Assembly (NCBI GenBank): GCA_001179505.1
Contig: CDMY01000007.1
Coordinates: forward strand, 121,585 to 185,584
Direction: 5' to 3'
Origin: Vitrella brassicaformis
Lineage: Eukaryota; Sar; Vitrellaceae
DNA length: 64,000 nucleotides
Shown here: positions 1 to 10,599 of the stretch, piece after piece
Position numbering within the stretch: position 1 is the stretch's first letter
Layout of the letters: every line of letters starts with the position of its first letter
Made by a program: the position numbers and the translations under genes
The notes under the pieces: model-generated
Seen by the model: only the letters and a program-made list of their open reading frames with translations
Databases searched by the model: none
Told to the model about the DNA's origin: nothing

Positions 1-1
1 C

Positions 2-418
2 ACAGGGGCCCGTGCCGTCCTCCTGCCACACATCAAGGCTCTCCACGCCGCCCGCCGAGCACGAGACACCCCCACGCCACCCCAACCAGCAGCACCGTCC
101 GGCCATGACCACCACCGAGAGCCCCCACCACCTCCCCCACCTCGACGGCACCAGTGCAGCATCCCCGTCATGAACGGCACCAACATGCCCGCCCACCAGG
201 TGCCGTACTACCCGACCTTCGCCAAGGTTGTGCGGGTGTCAAAGCCAGTCAGTCGTGGCTGGTGGCACAACCCATTCACCGGCGAGGCCGAGTGGTGGTG
301 GCGAAGCACGGGTGCGTGGGAGGTGCGGTCAGCATCGCAGGATGTGGGCATGAAGGCCTGGGCGCTGCTGTCGGCCGCAGTGGGCCGCGTACCACCCGCA
401 CCACCGCCCTCACAATGA
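2..418 (+). CDS. 3'-terminal coding exon of an unrecognised gene (5' end outside window)
   Basis: An open frame runs from the left edge to a stop at 416-418, so this is probably the last exon of a gene that starts to the left. The N-terminal half is rich in Pro, His and Ala, with a run of seven prolines near base 150. The C-terminal half looks more like folded protein: several Trp residues (WWHNPFTGEAEWWW, then W and W again), a basic stretch and a Pro-rich tail. The dense Trp/aromatic patch resembles a WW-like or carbohydrate-binding surface, but I do not recognise a family. An internal ATG at 170 could be used, but nothing favours it over a continued upstream frame. Function unknown. Confidence 0.45.
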   Translation, partial: TGARAVLLPHIKALHAARRARDTPTPPQPAAPSGHDHHREPPPPPPPRRHQCSIPVMNGTNMPAHQVPYYPTFAKVVRVSKPVSRGWWHNPFTGEAEWWWRSTGAWEVRSASQDVGMKAWALLSAAVGRVPPAPPPSQ

Positions 419-604
419 CAACGACAACAACAACAAAGGCAGAGGGGCAGGAGGGCAAGAGAAGTTACCTTAGATAGGTCGATAGACAGATGGATGGGCC
501 GCCTCATCCAAGTTGGCTGGTGGTATTTTTTCTCATTGCTCGCTTCGCTTACTCTCTGCCTCCTTCTTTCTGTCATGTGCATCCTGATGTTTTCTCATAT
601 TATG

Positions 605-627
605 CGTGTGTGTGTGTGTGTGTGTGT
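605..627. repeat. (TG)n microsatellite
   Basis: About 23 bases of alternating TG. Tracts of this kind recur across the window, often just upstream of splice acceptors. Confidence 0.9.
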
Positions 628-1700
628 ATTTTTAACGCATCCATCCATCCATCCACCCACGTGCATTGCATGATGGCGGCCGCTACGTGCACCGTACCGC
701 ATCTGTGTGAGAGAGTGAGAGCGAGTACCTCTTCCTGAGTTGTCTCTTCCTCCCTCTACTTAAGGCCTTCCTCTACTCCACTTCCTACCTCTCCTCCCTC
801 TACCCTCACCGTCACACAGGGTCGATGCCTGTTAGTCCATGGTACGCGACGAACTGAGGCAGGAAGAGCACATACATCCTTCACGTGTGGTGGCATGTGT
901 GTGTGTGTGTGCAGCCATACGCGAGACCACTTGCAGCCAATGTTCATGGCCATCGCGCCATGGTGCCTTCTGCGGCCACCACAGGCCGTCAGCTTAGGGC
1001 CCTTCTCGTCTGGGTAAGTACCTAAGCATACACCAATACCCTGACACGGATACATGCAACACCGATAGACAGGCAGACAGACAGACAGAGAGGGACATCG
1101 GCCGACCTTTAGGAATCTTTTTCTGTCTCCTTTGTGTGCAGGTAAGTAAGCCGCCCCTTCGTGGGTGGTCTGAAAGCCTTGGCGGGGGGGCCCCACGTGA
1201 CGCGACTGTCGATAACCAACCAGTCGCCAAACACGTCTCCCTCGAAGCCCCCGTCCATCCACCGGTGAGCAGCCCGCAGTTTGCCAACACGCCCACCCCC
1301 TCACCACGCCATGGATGTGTCTGTCTCTTTCAGGTCGCTGCTTGTGGAGGCCCGCAGGCAGAGCGCCCCAGCTCCAGCCTCATAGCGATATCAGCACCCC
1401 CGGTCGACAGGCCTTCGGCGCCCCCAAGTCGCCATCAGGTGCGACTGCGCCCCCTGGCGCGGCACTCCCGCCGTCAGGCTTCCCCCCTCCCATGATCCGA
1501 TCCACCCCTCTGCGCCACTGGCCCCCGCTGCACCCCATCGGCAGCCTCTGATGCTGCCTGCCCTTCGTTCGTCCCTCAGAAGGTACGTGAGGGAGCACTG
1601 GAGGCATCAGGCAATGCCCACCGGTGGGCTTACGTGTGTGTCGTGTGTGTGTGCCTTGGCAGGTGGGCCATGGCAGTCAGTCAGTCGTCCGAGCCAAGCC

Positions 1701-1780
1701 ACGATGGGCGGGGGAAGGCCGCTTTGGCCGTATCCCGTCCACGATGGGCGGGGGAAGGCCGCTTTGGCCGTATCCCGTCC
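1701..1780. repeat. 40-base tandem duplication
   Basis: Two perfect, directly adjacent copies of a 40-base unit (1701-1740 and 1741-1780). The unit is not a multiple of three, so it would shift a reading frame if exonic. The identity of the copies points to a recent event or an assembly artefact. Confidence 0.95.
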
Positions 1781-1934
1781 ATCACGGATGGCTCAGGCGA
1801 GAAGACCGCCATCAAACCCACCAAGGTAAGGTACCCACACGCCCCCGTCTGCCCACTCGCCACTCCCACTCATCCATTGATGTGCCACGAGTATGTGTAG
1901 GGGGAGGACCTGACTGACTGACGAGGAGTGGCAG

Positions 1935-2554
1935 TTCGCCGACGTCTTCACGGTGTTGCTGAATGGGACACGCCCTTCGAGCGGGCGATGCGGCAGCTGG
2001 CGGGGATGAAGGGGGAGGAGGATGCGTTGCTGGGGGGGGCGCTGCGTGACGTGTCGATCGCCTTCTGGGAGGTGAGAACGAACGACAACCGGAGAGCTAG
2101 TCGTGCACATATGACGCTTTGTCCTTGGTCGCTTCTTTCTGTCTAGATTTATCGTCGCTGCACGGGTGTTCCCGGCTTCTCCTGCCCGTCTGTCTGTCAG
2201 CTTCCTGCCCGTCTATCTGTCAGCTGTGCCGCCCCCCTCACAGACTCACCAACCATCCGCCTAAAGGCGGCCGTGGGCCTCCCTCTACTCCACCGACAAG
2301 TGCCACCTTCAAGACACCCAGCCCGACCGGCGCAGCATCCAGTCGCTCCGCAGCTGGCAGGCAGAGAGCGTCAGTCACTGTGGCGTGCGGCAAGTGTGCG
2401 AGCGAATAGCATCGATGTGTACGACCTGGACGGCTCAGTGTTGGTGGTGGACGGATGGATAAATGGGTGGTGCCAGGGGCGTGGGTGTGTATGGGTGGGT
2501 GCCTTATGGTCTCTTTGCTCTCTTCCAAACTGGCCTTTCTGTGCGGATGGATGA
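1935..2554 (+). CDS. Possible internal exons of an unrecognised gene
   Basis: An exon from an acceptor at 1933-1934 to a donor at 2072 encodes an acidic, helix-like segment containing EWDTPFERAMRQLAG and ending IAFWE. It joins in phase (intron 2072-2146, GT...TAG) to a second open segment starting IYRRCTG and staying open to 2554. The first exon has convincing codon composition. The second is Pro/Arg-rich, and its end may be intron read-through. I cannot place the start or the stop and recognise no domain. These exons may belong with the short possible exons at about 2940-3253. Confidence 0.25.
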
Positions 2555-4049
2555 ATGGATGGATGCGTGAGATGCGTCGAGAGGCGTGAGCGTAACGCCA
2601 TGCCTGTGTGCATCCGTGTCGACTTACTATCACTGACTGACTGCGTCTTTATTGTATTTTTGGTCCACGCTCATTCGACTTACTCACTCCACTCACCATG
2701 TGCTGTTTGTATGGATGTATAGGCTTACCTACCTTACTGCACCCACAGGCTCACTCACTTCTCCTCTCCTGCTTTGGCGCTTTTGGGTGCGGCCCGCTTC
2801 ACACCACACCCGACCGCCAAGACACACATGCGCACCAGGAGCACACACTGTCTTCTCTCATTTGGAGTCGACCCCTCCCTCATACTGCTTGCTGACGCGA
2901 CACGATGCACAGCTTCCTGGCTGCTGCGCAGGAGCACTGTTCTTCCGCCGCCGCTTTCCGTCGTTGGCCGCGTTTTTCCAGCGTCCGTCCGGCGGACACC
3001 ACAACTGTCCATCAGCCGCTGCTCTATCGGCAGTTGTTGTGCCGCCGCACACCTCATTCATATCTGAGCTGTACCTGCCTGTAAGTACTGGCCAGCTCAG
3101 CTGGGCACTCACACACAAACGCATCGGTGCGCCTACATGTGTGTGACGTGTGCATATATGGCGCACATGTACCCTTCCTTCCACAGCACAACACAAATAT
3201 CGGCGCGGAACACCATGATGCCATGCCGTCTGACGAGTCGAGATATATGGGATGAATTGCATGGCGTGAACAGTCTGCAAGTGGATGGATGGATGGCAAA
3301 CTCCGTGCGCCTGCATGTCCCGCGCTTTTGGTCGTTGCAGGCGCACTGTTCGCACACACACAGACACATTTGAGAGCATTACACACACACAGACATACAT
3401 ACACAATACATACAGACAGACAGACAGAATACATACAGACAGACAGACAGATGTGTACGTCAGTTTGCTTGTCCATGTAGGCACGCTGTGCGATGGGTGT
3501 CAGTCAGCTGGGAATGTTTGCTCCGCCCGTGGGTGTGCCCACGCCAGTGTGTCTGCCGGTGCTGCGTACCATAGTGGACAATCAATGGATGGATGGATGG
3601 ATGGCGGTTTGTCGTTTGCAGAGTGCCTACAGGCCGGCGTATTACTTACGTGAATGTCTGTCCGCCTCTCTCTTTGTCTGTGTGTGTGTTTGTGTGATGT
3701 AGGTGGCGATGTATCTGTCTGCTGTATGTCTCGTCCGTGGGTTTGCCCGCGCCAAAGTGCCTCTTCGCTGTGTGCTGTCTCTCTGAGGTGTTGTTTGCGT
3801 GGCGTCTGGTGTAGACAGAAAGATGATATACGTGGCTCAATGAATGCATTGCCTTGCCCTGACTGACAGTTTGATGAATGCATTGCAATGCAGGAGAGGG
3901 AGGCACCTTGTGTTTTGGATGGGTGAGGGGGGGGGGACCTTGTTCGTTCGATGTGGACTGGACGCAACATATTCGTGTGTGTATATGTACTGTCCACCAG
4001 TCCGTTCGTCAAGCATTCTCGTGGAGACACAGTGACACCACGTGTTCAG
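2555..4049. other. Mostly non-coding, microsatellite-rich stretch
   Basis: No gene can be modelled with confidence. A possible short exon pair exists: an open segment ending at a GTAAGT donor at about 3081, then a segment after the CAG at 3184-3186 ending in a stop near 3253. It could be the C-terminus of the gene fragment at 1935-2554. The rest holds CA, CAGA (about 3411-3451) and ATGG repeats (about 3285-3297 and 3588-3604). Confidence 0.3.
3411..3451. repeat. (CAGA)n-type interrupted repeat
   Basis: Two runs of CAGA units interrupted by ATACATA, next to a CA/CATA-rich tract. Low-complexity DNA, with no sign of a structured array. Confidence 0.8.
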
Positions 4050-4366
4050 ATCAGCCGCATGGCTCAAACCCCAACGAGCTGCCCTCACGGCCGCCCGGAC
4101 AAGTCTGACTGAATCACGCACCAACGCATCCAACGAGACTCGCTCGGTCAGCAGTGAGGGTAGCTGGCAGGGGAATCCAATCTACCAGTGGGTCGTATGT
4201 GGGCCGAACGAATGCACAAATCTCATGTACGTATGCACGTGTTGTCGCAGGACTGCGGCCACTAGGGGAGGAGTATCGGATGTCGTCCAGTGGCGCCGGC
4301 TATGGAGCCATCACGGATCACTTCCGACACCCAACTCCAAGTGACCGCATCTACCCGCGTCAATGA
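4050..4366 (+). CDS. 3'-terminal exons of an unrecognised small or partial gene
   Basis: Two exons join in phase: 4050-4159 (acceptor TTCAG, donor GTAGCT) and 4251-4366 (acceptor GTCGCAG), ending in TGA. The first encodes a Ser/Thr/Arg-rich segment. The second encodes a polar C-terminus, GLRPLGEEYRMSSSGAGYG onward, with Asp/His/Pro/Arg at the end. The upstream exon needs two bases from an earlier exon, so the 5' part is missing from this model. No family recognised. Confidence 0.4.
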
Positions 4367-4909
4367 AAAGCTGTCACGAGAAGGCGAGAAACCTCTGTGG
4401 GTGTCTGTCTGTCGTCTCATCAGGACACTCGTCAAAACGCCCTCCTGTCTGTCTGTCTGTCTATTTACACAAAGTCACCTTATGGACAAATGGGAGGACA
4501 GACATACATGCATGCATTGGCGGACACTCTCTTTGGGCCGGTCACGGTGGGCGATTCACCAACAGCACTTGCGGCATAAGAGATCCACGAATATGGTCGA
4601 GGGCTCGCGTACCGCACGACACATGACTGAATCTCCCATCGTCAACACAGCCAGAGGGTACTGTGCTCATTCAGTCAGTCGTCATATTGCCTCTTGCTCC
4701 TCTTCCATGCCGTCGTTGGCGCCACAGCTCTCGCTGACCGTCGTCAGCCGGCTCGTCAGACCGGTAGACACACTGCTCGACGAATCCTTGACCCTGAACA
4801 CACACCCAACACACGCACCAGTCAGTCAAGACAGACCCACCAGCAGTGAGTGCTTTGGCGAGTGTGGTGTGTCCGTGTGCCTCTGTTGCGTGTGTGGGTG
4901 TCGTCTCTC
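4367..4909. other. Spacer, no supported gene
   Basis: Between the stop at 4366 and the stop of the minus-strand membrane protein at 4910. Open frames exist on both strands, but they are short and Thr/Ser/Arg-rich, with no splice-consistent extension. It probably holds the 3' untranslated ends of the two convergent genes. Confidence 0.4.
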
Positions 4910-5884
4910 TCACATTGGGGGCGCGGGGAGGAAGAAGTAGCTGGTGCGGTTCGTGTCCACAAACTGGGCGTAGGGCACACAGGTGAGGATGAAAGCAAAC
5001 ACCAGCGCAACGAACACCCACTCACTCGTCCTGACACACCCACACACACCACCACAAACACAGACAGCCATGTGAAACAAACCCAGCCGACATCGCACTC
5101 CCAACCCGCTTCACTTACGCGATGGCGGCGAACCATTCGTGCAGGTCGTGGTGTCCGCAAAGGTACAGCCCAACCATCACGGCCAGCCCGGACACGAGCA
5201 TCCCCACGGCAATCACCTTCCTCACACCGCTCCTCAGCGGCACCACACACCCCATCGGACCGTCAAGGACAAACGCATACAGCACCGCCTGCGTGGCCTG
5301 CGCCCCGAACCACACGATGGCGAACCAGTCGTGCGTCTCTTTGTATCGGAGGACGGGCAGCGTGCCGACGCCGCAGAGCGAGACGAATGCCGCGATGGAG
5401 AGGAGAAGGCTGCACTGGTTGTTGATGAGGGAGCGGACCACGCAAGAGGTGAGGTAGGGGGAAATGCTGCGCGTGAGACGGAGGGAGAAGACCAGCCATA
5501 GCAGGCCGCCCAGGGGAAGAAGGGCTGTGGCGATATACTGTTCTGGCGGCGCCGTGAAGGCCATCGAGGGGTGAAACCTGAACAGTCAGCAAACACCTGT
5601 GAGCGTGAGCATGATGACAGACAGCACTCGCTGCAGCCTCTGCATGTCGTGGCTTACAGAGGGAATTTCATGACGCCTTGGTGGATGGCAAAGGGAGCGC
5701 AGATCAGATGAGTGAAGAGCAGGATGAAGGCAGATCCAAACACCAGAGTGGTGCAGGCGGGCGGCCGCAGACTGCACGTGTGCAGCGCTGACGACGGGAG
5801 GCGCAGGTAGGACGCAGAGGATGCCTCAGAGGCCGATGTTGGCTCATCGGCCTCGGCGCTCATCTCCACCGCAAGAGCTCCCAC
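4910..5884 (-). CDS. Six-helix membrane protein, Frag1/DRAM/Sfk1-like (tentative)
   Basis: Three exons, 5884-5658, 5577-5119 and 5030-4910, give 268 aa and join in phase. After a Ser/Glu-rich cytosolic N-terminus (about 45 residues) come roughly six hydrophobic segments: LVFGSAFILLFTHLI, IATALLPLGGLLWLVFSL, LLSIAAFVSLCGVGTL, a segment after ETHDWFAIVWF, VIAVGMLVSGLAVMVGLYL and WVFVALVFAFILTC. The layout and the His-containing 'G-x-G...H-x-x-x-A' segment recall the Frag1/DRAM/Sfk1 family, which acts in GPI-anchor remodelling, autophagy or lipid regulation. That assignment rests on topology, not a clear signature. The gene starts 199 bases from SRP72 in the opposite direction, so the two probably share a promoter region. 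An unrelated small polytopic protein is the alternative. Confidence 0.7.
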
Positions 5885-6083
5885 CAGATCTTGCGCCCCC
5901 CGAGCTTAGTAGCACTCAAAGCTCGCAGATGGGAGTGACCGCTGGGAGAGGACCGCTGCTGCCGGAGAGGACGGCCGAGGAGAGGAAGCAGGGGTGCTAG
6001 GGCCATTCGGCTGACCACATCTGCCAAGATCTCGACCACATTGCTGCCTGCAGTGGTGCTGTGTGTGCGGTGCGTGCGACGAG
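5885..6083. promoter_or_regulatory. Short divergent promoter region (membrane protein / SRP72)
   Basis: 199 bases separate the two start codons of opposite genes. It must hold both 5' untranslated regions and any core promoters. I see no TATA box. If the alternative SRP72 ATG at 6063 is used, the gap shrinks to 178 bases. Confidence 0.45.
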
Positions 6084-6629
6084 ATGGGTGACGTGGCTGA
6101 TCCCGGGGAGATATTCAATGCAATCGACCACCACTTTGAGAGGGAGGAATTCGAAGAAGCGCTCGCCAAGTGTAACCAAGGTGATCAGATCTGCCCAAAA
6201 CACATAATCGCAATCAATAACAATCTCCATATCGACTCCCTCCCCTTGCCGTGTGTGTGTGTGTGCGTGTGCAGTTCTGGACCTGAGCAGCGAGGATGTG
6301 GATGCCTTGCGCTGCAAGGCCTTCTGTCTGCTGCAGCTGTCCCGCTGGACGGCCGTGCTGGACCTCATCGACAAGGCGCGGAAGAGCAAGAAGTTCGACC
6401 TCAAGAAGACCGACCTCGAGTTCGAGAAGGCCTACTGCCTCTACAGACTCAACCGCTTCAACGAGGCGCTGCAGGTCATCCAGAAAGTCACCAATGCAGG
6501 CGACTTTGACGGAGGGGAGGACGACCCCGAGCAGTGCTTCGCCAAGCTGGAGGCGCAAGTGGTGAATAAAAGAAGAGGGAGAGAGAGTGGTGTGGTGTGC
6601 GGGATGGGATATCTGCACCTGGTGCGGTT

Positions 6630-6661
<32 letters not shown>

Positions 6662-9600
6662 AGCGGTACCGTATGGGCGACTACGGCAAGTGTCGGGACA
6701 TCTATGAAGGGCTGCTCGAAGATGAGGACAACGCACAAGACGTAAGACACACCCACCACACAAGGAAGACCCTGATGGCACGCATCCAGTGGTGCTCGTG
6801 CTCTCTCTCCCTGTGTGTGCAGAAGATGCTGATTGTCAATCTCCTGGCCGCCTGCATCTCCGGCAACCTCGGCGAACAGACCGCACAAGCCGTCGACAGG
6901 GCCGAGGTCAGCCGATGACATCGGTGTCACATTCATTGCTTCCGTCATGACTGCGTCTGTCTGTCTGTCTGTGTGTATGTCATCCATCCGTCCATCAGGG
7001 TCACATGAACGATTCTTATGAGGTGGCCTTCAACATGGCGTGCACGCTCATCGAGAAGGGTGACCTCACGGGGGCACAAGACATCCTCAAGACAGCACAA
7101 GGTCAGTTCAGTGACTGAGGCAACACCCGGTCAGTGATCCGTTGGACGGCAGCATCGGATCTGCCTGCCTATGTTATGTGCATCAATCAGAGTTGTGTCG
7201 TCGTGAGTTGGAGTCGGACGAGGACGTGCAGGCAGAGGGGGAGGAACTCGACAACCATCCTGGTCACACACACACAGACACACACACACACGCACACACG
7301 CACACACGCACACACGCACACACACACACGAGGGAGGGGGGCAAACAGATCAGTTCCGTGTGTCTATCGATCCTTTTCGTTCCTTACAAAGAGCTGGCAT
7401 CCATCAAGGTCCAGAGCGCGTTCATCCAGCAGAGGAAAGGTACGCACCCGACCCGCCTTCATCCAGCCGCCTACACTACAGGATCCTCTCCTTGTCTGTC
7501 TCTACTGTTTGTGTGTGTAGGTGACCTTGATGGTGCGGCTCAGATCTACAACAGTGTGTTGAGGCAGCACCGTGAGGACGAGGACCACGAGATTGACGTC
7601 ACCGTACTCGCCGTCGCACAAAACAACCTCGTCGCACTCAAGTAACAAACAGACCGAAACGATCCGCCTGTCCACCACCCACTCCTGTCACCCTCTGTCT
7701 GATACATGTGTGTGTCGCTTCAGGCCAGAGGGCAAGTCTCTGTTCGACTCGCTGAAGCGCATCAATGTGGCCTCCAAGGAGTCCCTCGAGCACAAACTCA
7801 CCACCAAACAGGCAGCCGCTATCGCGCTCAACAAATGCCTCGTGCTGCTGCAGGCCGGCAAGGTGCGCACAGCACGAGTGGGGTGGGACACACAGAGAGA
7901 GAGAGGCCGTGCACTGTGTGGTGTTGCTTTTGTCTCATGCAGATGGAGGAGTGTCGCCGCGCGTTGCAGGCCGTCCAGCCTAAGTTCTCGACACACCCCA
8001 GATTCGCCATCATCAACGCGTACCTGCAGGCGCGTACTCACCGAACTAACTCGTCCAACACCCGTCCAACACCCGTCCAACACCCGTCTACCCGTTCCAT
8101 ATGTTGTATGTCTGTCGATCAGTATGTTGACAAGAAGACGTCCAAGGCTGAGGAGATTCTCCGCACGGCACTCGAGGCGGCACCCAGGGAGAAAACCAAA
8201 GAGCTTGTGGTACGCACGTATGTCGACCCGAAGCACTTACCCAGCGACACACACACACACACACACAGACCCGGACCATCGTGGTATGCATGTGGTTGTG
8301 TTGTTCTATTTATCAGTTGGCGTTGGTAGAGTTCAAGATGAGCCAGAACCACTTCAGCGAGGCCGTCCAAGCCATGAGGCAGCTACCCGAGGAGTCACTC
8401 TGGCAACCAGGTGCGGGCAAACTCACTCACTCACTCACTCACTCGCCAAGCCCTCCGATCGATGTGCAGTGGATGGATGGATAGATGGATGGATGTGTGC
8501 GTCATCTATCTCGTGTCAGGTTTCCTGTCTGTGGCCGTGAGTCTGTACCAGCGTGCCAAGGACATCGAGGGCGCCGCCCAGATGCTCGAAGGCGCCATCC
8601 AGTACTGGGCCGACAAAAGCGTAAGCCAAGCAGGGCACACAGGCAAACTTGCTCATCCATCGATCCATCGATCCATCCATCCATCCATCCATGAGCTCGT
8701 GTGTGGTCTGCACAGGCCGAGGAGGCCGAGTCGACCCTCGAGAAGATCCTCCACACATCAGGAGGTAGGCAAGACGCGTCATGAAGACCAGACGCACTGG
8801 ATGTGCCTCCCTTGTCGTCCGCAGAGTTGTGTGTGAAGCTCCGTCGTTGGGAGGACGCTACGCGCCACTTCAAGATGATACTCGAAAAGGTACACAGACA
8901 CACATAAACCGACGCGCAGCCAGTTCATTAATCCGACTTCTTTGGCTGCAAACCAATTGCAGATCGACGGCACTGACCGAAAGGCGGCCTGTGGCCTGGT
9001 TGCTGCCGCCAGCTACCATGACGACGACCTGGCCGAGACATACGCGGACCGACTCCCCCTGCCCGCATCAGTGCAGCGATTCGGTACGCACACACGACAT
9101 ACATCATCACGGCACCTAGGCGATGGCTGTGTGTGTGTGTGTGTTGGTCACGTCAGATCCTGAGGAGCTGGAGTTTGCGGCCTTGCCCAAGACCTACAGG
9201 GGCAAGAAGGCCGAATCTACGGCCGCGGCTGCTGCTGCTGCTGCGTAAGGACACTGAAAACGGGAGGGTGCACAGCGAAGGAGAGGAGATATCACGTTGG
9301 TGTCCGTTCCTTTGTTTGTGTCTTCTCCTCTTCTCCCTCAGTGATGCCGAGGCGTCTGCGTCGGCGACTGATGGCACCACGTCTGCAGCGGCGGCGAAGA
9401 GGAAGGCCGTCAAGAAGCGGAAGAGGAAAATCAGATACCCCAAGAACTTCGACCCTGAGAACCCTGGTGTGTGCACCCGCCCTGCCAGCACAGACCCAGG
9501 CCAGCCACTCTCCTGTCGTTTCCTCTACTATCAGGCCCTCCGCCCGATCCGGAGCGATGGCTGCCGAAGCACGAAAGGTGAGAGGGGGAGGGGGGAAAGG

Positions 9601-9986
9601 GGGCAGGGGGAGGGGGGGCAATCAGCCGGCACGATCACGTGTATTGTGTTGTGTGTGTGCAGGTCTGCTTTCAAGAAGTTGTATCGGCGCCGCAAGGACC
9701 AGATCAGCCGAGGGCCGCAGGGAGCCATGCCCACTGACGCAAACCTCGCCAAACCAGCAGGTATGCACGCCATCCAATCGACTGGCTTGGTGGCTGCAAC
9801 CCTCCTCTCTCTGTGCTGTGGTTCGCTGCATGGACAGGGCCGTCAACTGCGCGGACGGAGGTGGCTCAGGAGCATACGGCACAGAGGCACAAGTGAGCAG
9901 CAGGCGGGCACCACCACGTAGCCCTCGTATTCACTGCATCATTGTGTCCATGTGTGTGCAGGGGCAAGAAGGGCAGAAAGAAGTGA
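6084..9986 (+). CDS. SRP72: Signal recognition particle subunit SRP72
   Basis: SRP72 is the largest SRP protein. It binds SRP68 and 7SL RNA in the particle that sends secretory proteins to the ER. Twenty-two exons sum to exactly 688 aa: 6084-6180, 6275-6561, 6664-6741, 6823-6906, 6999-7101, 7191-7262, 7392-7439, 7521-7641, 7724-7862, 7943-8029, 8123-8209, 8317-8410, 8520-8620, 8716-8764, 8825-8889, 8963-9083, 9157-9244, 9342-9466, 9535-9577, 9663-9760, 9838-9892, 9962-9986. Length is close to the animal protein. The N-terminal half is TPR helices (for example ALRCKAFCLLQL, FEKAYCLYRLNRFNEAL, FNMACTLIEKGD). The C-terminus has the RNA-binding signature: a Lys/Arg cluster, YPKNFDPE, then PDPERWLPKHER and a basic RRRKDQISRGPQGA, ending GKKGRKK. 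The start at 6084 is preferred; ATG 6063 is in frame. The junction at 8029/8123 appears to use a GC donor. Confidence 0.96.
7263..7331. repeat. (CA)n microsatellite in an SRP72 intron
   Basis: About 65 bases of nearly pure CA with CGCA interruptions in the intron between SRP72 exons 6 and 7. Read in other frames it gives long but meaningless His/Thr peptides. Confidence 0.9.
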
Positions 9987-10599
9987 TGCTTTCCCGGCAG
10001 TCACGGCGGTGGATTTGCTTGTGTGGACTGAGGGGGAGGCACTGCTGTGCTGGTTGGTGTGTCTCTGTCTGTAAGAGGTCGTGCCGGGAGGCATTCGTCG
10101 TATGAATGCATGCACGGAGGTGTGACACGCATTCATATGTGGCGCGTTTTCACCATCGATGACGCAGGCCAGACAGACGAGGACTGCCTGCCTCTCTTAT
10201 CTCTCTGCGCTGCGTGAGTGTGGTGGCTGAGACTCTGTGTGGCTGTGCTGGCTGTTAGACGTCATGAATTGAAGGGAGGTTATTTATTTTATCCGATCGA
10301 CAGAGATATATACACTTTAGGGTCCGCACGGCTTGGTCCGCCCGCCCCCCCTCTCTCCCCCCCCACACATCCGCCCGCACACATCCGCCCGCACACACAT
10401 CTGCAGTTGGTGTGAGTGAACCGAATTCTGCAGTGACGGCCAGGGGAGGTGCCTGGTCGCATCGATGCATTCATTGGTGCTTTGCTTCCCAGGTCGATGA
10501 CCCTCGCCCAGTTGTTGACACAGGCCCTCCAGGAAAGAATCTGATACCCACAAATGTAAAATGCAGGCGGCGATCTGAGGACACATGACACGTACACAT
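9987..10599. other. Spacer downstream of SRP72
   Basis: Contains the SRP72 3' untranslated region. It has a C-rich stretch at about 10340-10368 and short CCGCCCGCACACAT direct repeats near 10370-10395. No coding frame supported. Confidence 0.4.

Larger units (their letters stand above)
419..1934. other. Spacer or unresolved exons, repeat-bearing
   Basis: No frame is convincingly coding here. There is a TG tract at about 605-627, a CAGA-type run near 1074-1090 and a perfect 40-base tandem duplication at 1701-1780. Several good-looking splice acceptors (for example the CAG at 1332-1334) suggest that introns or untranslated exons of the gene fragment at 1935-2554 lie here, but I cannot join them with confidence. 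Confidence 0.3.

Noticed and set aside
4671-4909. Further exon downstream of the Frag1/DRAM-like protein
   Set aside because: The three-exon model already ends in phase at a stop at 4910-4912; the extra frame is Arg/His-rich and lacks a matching acceptor.
6562-6663. Open frame continuing through the intron between SRP72 exons 2 and 3
   Set aside because: The bases encode a TG-repeat peptide (VCVCVC); removing them restores the normal SRP72 TPR alignment and phase.
7263-7331. Long His/Thr-repeat peptides
   Set aside because: Translation of an intronic CA microsatellite, not a protein.
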